From assembly GCA_044233795.1 (NCBI GenBank), contig JBIIJL010000100.1, positions 1 through 6,480 of the forward strand: a DNA stretch of 6,480 bases. Direction: 5' to 3'. Each line of letters begins with the position of its first letter. The stretch's first letter is position 1. The DNA is from JBIIJL01 sp044233795 (GTDB lineage: Bacteria; Pseudomonadota; Gammaproteobacteria; Legionellales; Legionellaceae). A program made the translations under genes and the position numbers. Positions 4,886-6,480 of this stretch are shown in pieces. Under the pieces are notes generated by a model. That model made no database searches. It saw only the letters and a program-made list of their open reading frames with translations, and was not told the origin of the DNA.

Positions 4886-5914
4886 GTGGAATCTAAAGAA
4901 GATAAAAACGGAGGCTTTCTATCCAGAGCCACTAGCGCTGTTAGGGCGGGAGTGTCTCTGGCTGCAGGTGCTAGATCAGCAGCTCTTGGTGCAAGTGCTA
5001 GGGCTGCAAGCGTTGGGGGTTCTGCTTTAAGTAGCACGGCAAGAATGTTTTATCAAGGGCTAACAAGTTCAGTGCAAACCTACACTGTCATTAAAGATGC
5101 GGTAAGAACTATTGGAATGGCTGCACCTACTGTGGAACAGCGAACATTTTCCAGTACACGAATTAATGAATTGCTGAACACTATGGAAGTTGATCCTGAG
5201 CTTAAAGAAAGTATTATGACTAATGTGAGAAATACTCGAACTTTGCTCGAATTAAACCGGACAATAGCAATGTTAGAAGTATTTGACCGACACGGATTGA
5301 AGGGTGAAGCAGCAAATCAGTTCTTTTTGGGTGGCCATTTTCGATTAAATGATGGTGCGGGATTATTCAGGGAGTTAAAAGCACTTGAAGGTGCCGAGAC
5401 TCGTTTTTCTTCTCATTTTGCAAATTATCGTACGGAAGAGCTCGGAATTAGTGCTGGCCGAATTTTACCAGAAGTGCTTTTTATAGAAACCGTTCAAGAT
5501 GGGGAGCGTTATTCTCATTTTCAAGTAGAAGCTTCTCCTTGGCGCGCAATTCCGGGGGGAGGGGTGAGAAATTTCATCCCTACACTGCAAACATTGCAAA
5601 ATATGGAGCACATTAGCGATTCTGTTATTTATTTTGCTGCTAAAAAACTGTCAGAATATCGGCACGATACCGTTTATAATCGATCCAATTACGGCTGGTC
5701 TCCTTACGCAGACGATAATCCCATTATAACGATGGATCAAGTTTCAGCACCTCGAGTAGAAGCGGTTGCAGAATTGGACCATTTACTCGATGCAGAGATT
5801 GATGAGCCTGCATTACAAGTACAAGCAGAAGAGGAGCTTGAGGATGATTTGGAAAAAAAAGATGATTTTGATCATATACTCATCGCCATTGTAAGTACTG
5901 GAAAAATGATTTGA
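4886..5914 (+). CDS. hypothetical protein with Ala/Ser-rich basic N-terminus and acidic C-terminus
   Basis: I do not recognise this 342-residue protein. The GTG at 4886 is the first possible start, because an in-frame TAG lies at 4877-4879. Residues 7-70 contain no acidic residue, are rich in Ala, Ser, Gly and spaced Arg (FLSRATSAVRAGVSLAAGAR), and could form a basic amphipathic helix. It lacks a typical signal peptide with a strong hydrophobic core. Residues 85-330 look like an ordinary soluble fold (INELLNTMEVDPELKESIM, RILPEVLFIETVQDGERYSH, WRAIPGGGVRNFIPTLQTLQN). Residues 291-329 are strongly acidic (EEELEDDLEKKDDFDH). The last dozen residues turn hydrophobic and may come from an adjacent IS end. 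In a host-associated Legionella-like organism, an N-terminal targeting helix plus an acidic tail would suggest a secreted effector, but this is speculation. It lies outside the island. Confidence 0.6.
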   Translation: MESKEDKNGGFLSRATSAVRAGVSLAAGARSAALGASARAASVGGSALSSTARMFYQGLTSSVQTYTVIKDAVRTIGMAAPTVEQRTFSSTRINELLNTMEVDPELKESIMTNVRNTRTLLELNRTIAMLEVFDRHGLKGEAANQFFLGGHFRLNDGAGLFRELKALEGAETRFSSHFANYRTEELGISAGRILPEVLFIETVQDGERYSHFQVEASPWRAIPGGGVRNFIPTLQTLQNMEHISDSVIYFAAKKLSEYRHDTVYNRSNYGWSPYADDNPIITMDQVSAPRVEAVAELDHLLDAEIDEPALQVQAEEELEDDLEKKDDFDHILIAIVSTGKMI

Positions 5915-5933
5915 AATAGACTAAAAAATCGGC

Positions 5934-6480
5934 ATGAGATTTCAGGATATCAATGAAGATCAAAAAAGTGATTTAGAGTTACGCCATCGCTATGAAGGGG
6001 ATGAACAAATTCGCGATAGAATTAAAGCTGTTTTATTGAAAAGTGAAGGCTGGAAAAATCGACAAATTGCCCCAGCCCTTAGGTTACATGAAGAAAAGGT
6101 AAGAGAACATTTAAATGATTGGTCAACAGATGAGAAATTAAAGTCTGAAAATGGCGGCTCATATAGCAAATTTGATAACAACCAATCACGAATTATTGAT
6201 GCACATCTTGAAGAAATCACCTATACGAGATTGATTTTTGCGTTTATGTTGAGAGGTCGTTTGCGGCCAGCTACACGATATCAGGGATGACAAAATGGTT
6301 AAAGAATCATAGGTTCAGTTATAAGCAGCCTCAAGCTTTTCCAACTAAAGCAGATCGTGTAAAGCAAGAGGCTTTTCCCGTCCTACCTGGATTTAGTAGC
6401 TGATACGCCAGTGAGTGAACCTATCCTTTTTATGGATTCTGCCCACCCTACAATGGCAACTAAAATAGTGTGTGGCAGGA
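5934..6480 (+). pseudogene. IS630-family transposase, broken by two frameshifts and cut by the window edge
   Basis: The first segment, from ATG 5934, gives an N-terminal helix-turn-helix region (RDRIKAVLLKSEGWKNRQIA, then HEEKVREHLNDW) and continues to HLEEITYTR near 6230. The match then jumps by -1: from 6233 the frame reads DFCVYVERSFAASYTISGMT and then KWLKNHRFSYKQPQAFPTKA, up to about 6379, then meets a stop at 6401-6403. From 6384 the original frame resumes with YLDLVADTPVSEPILFMDSA and then HPTMATKIVCGR, which holds the first catalytic Asp of the DDE domain (FMD). A one-base loss near 6231 and a one-base gain near 6380 explain this. No clear slippery heptamer is present, and the second change is a +1, so programmed frameshifting is unlikely. 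The left terminal repeat was not identified and may overlap the end of the preceding gene. Confidence 0.85.

Noticed and set aside
5990..6220. Minus-strand open frame of 76 codons
   Set aside because: Antisense to the IS630 transposase N-terminus.
6322..6330. TAAGCAGCC, the inverted copy of bases 1-9, as a matching element end
   Set aside because: It lies inside the IS630 coding sequence (YKQPQ), and nine bases can match by chance; no further similarity extends from it.

Overview
The window looks like one end of an integrated, P4/ICE-like genomic island in a low-GC gammaproteobacterium, followed by chromosomal DNA full of decayed insertion sequences. The host is uncertain. Low GC, a LuxR-type sensor domain of the kind that is multiplied in Legionella-like genomes, and a possible effector-like protein fit Legionellales, but this is inference and not a taxonomic call.

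Left part (1-1312): a minus-strand pair encodes an XRE-type repressor (597-1094) and, seven bases downstream, a protein with a LuxR-type sensor domain but no DNA-binding domain (65-589). The second gene appears cut off by a tandem-repeated sequence at 74-113 that may be the end of an IS21-like element running out of the window. Upstream of the repressor is a divergent control region with two 9-bp half-sites in inverted orientation. Each half-site contains a candidate -35 box, one facing the repressor and one facing alpA.

Middle part (1313-4591): alpA (1313-1537, plus strand) encodes a small AlpA-type excisionase regulator. It converges on a minus-strand operon made of a P4-type tyrosine integrase (start 4378) and, six bases after its stop, a Schlafen/AlbA_2-GHKL ATPase-like protein (1673-3103). 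The convergent gap holds a GC-rich hairpin and four perfect copies of an 11-bp repeat. Upstream of the integrase are a 10-bp direct repeat, a 10-bp perfect inverted repeat lying over the candidate promoter, and then the 3' half of a proline tRNA (4541-4591). That fragment has lost its 5' half and gained disabling changes, so it is best read as the displaced attachment site marking the island's right border. Integrase, AlpA and the repressor would form the integration/excision module; the AlbA_2 protein would be a co-expressed regulator or cargo.

Right part (4592-6480): just outside the border is the end of an ISL3-family element (terminal repeat from 4620, transposase C-terminus on the minus strand, 4649-4768), with the rest lost. 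Then comes an unrecognised 342-residue gene (4886-5914) with a basic Ala/Ser-rich N-terminus and an acidic C-terminal stretch, and then an IS630-family transposase broken by two frameshifts and running off the window (from 5934).
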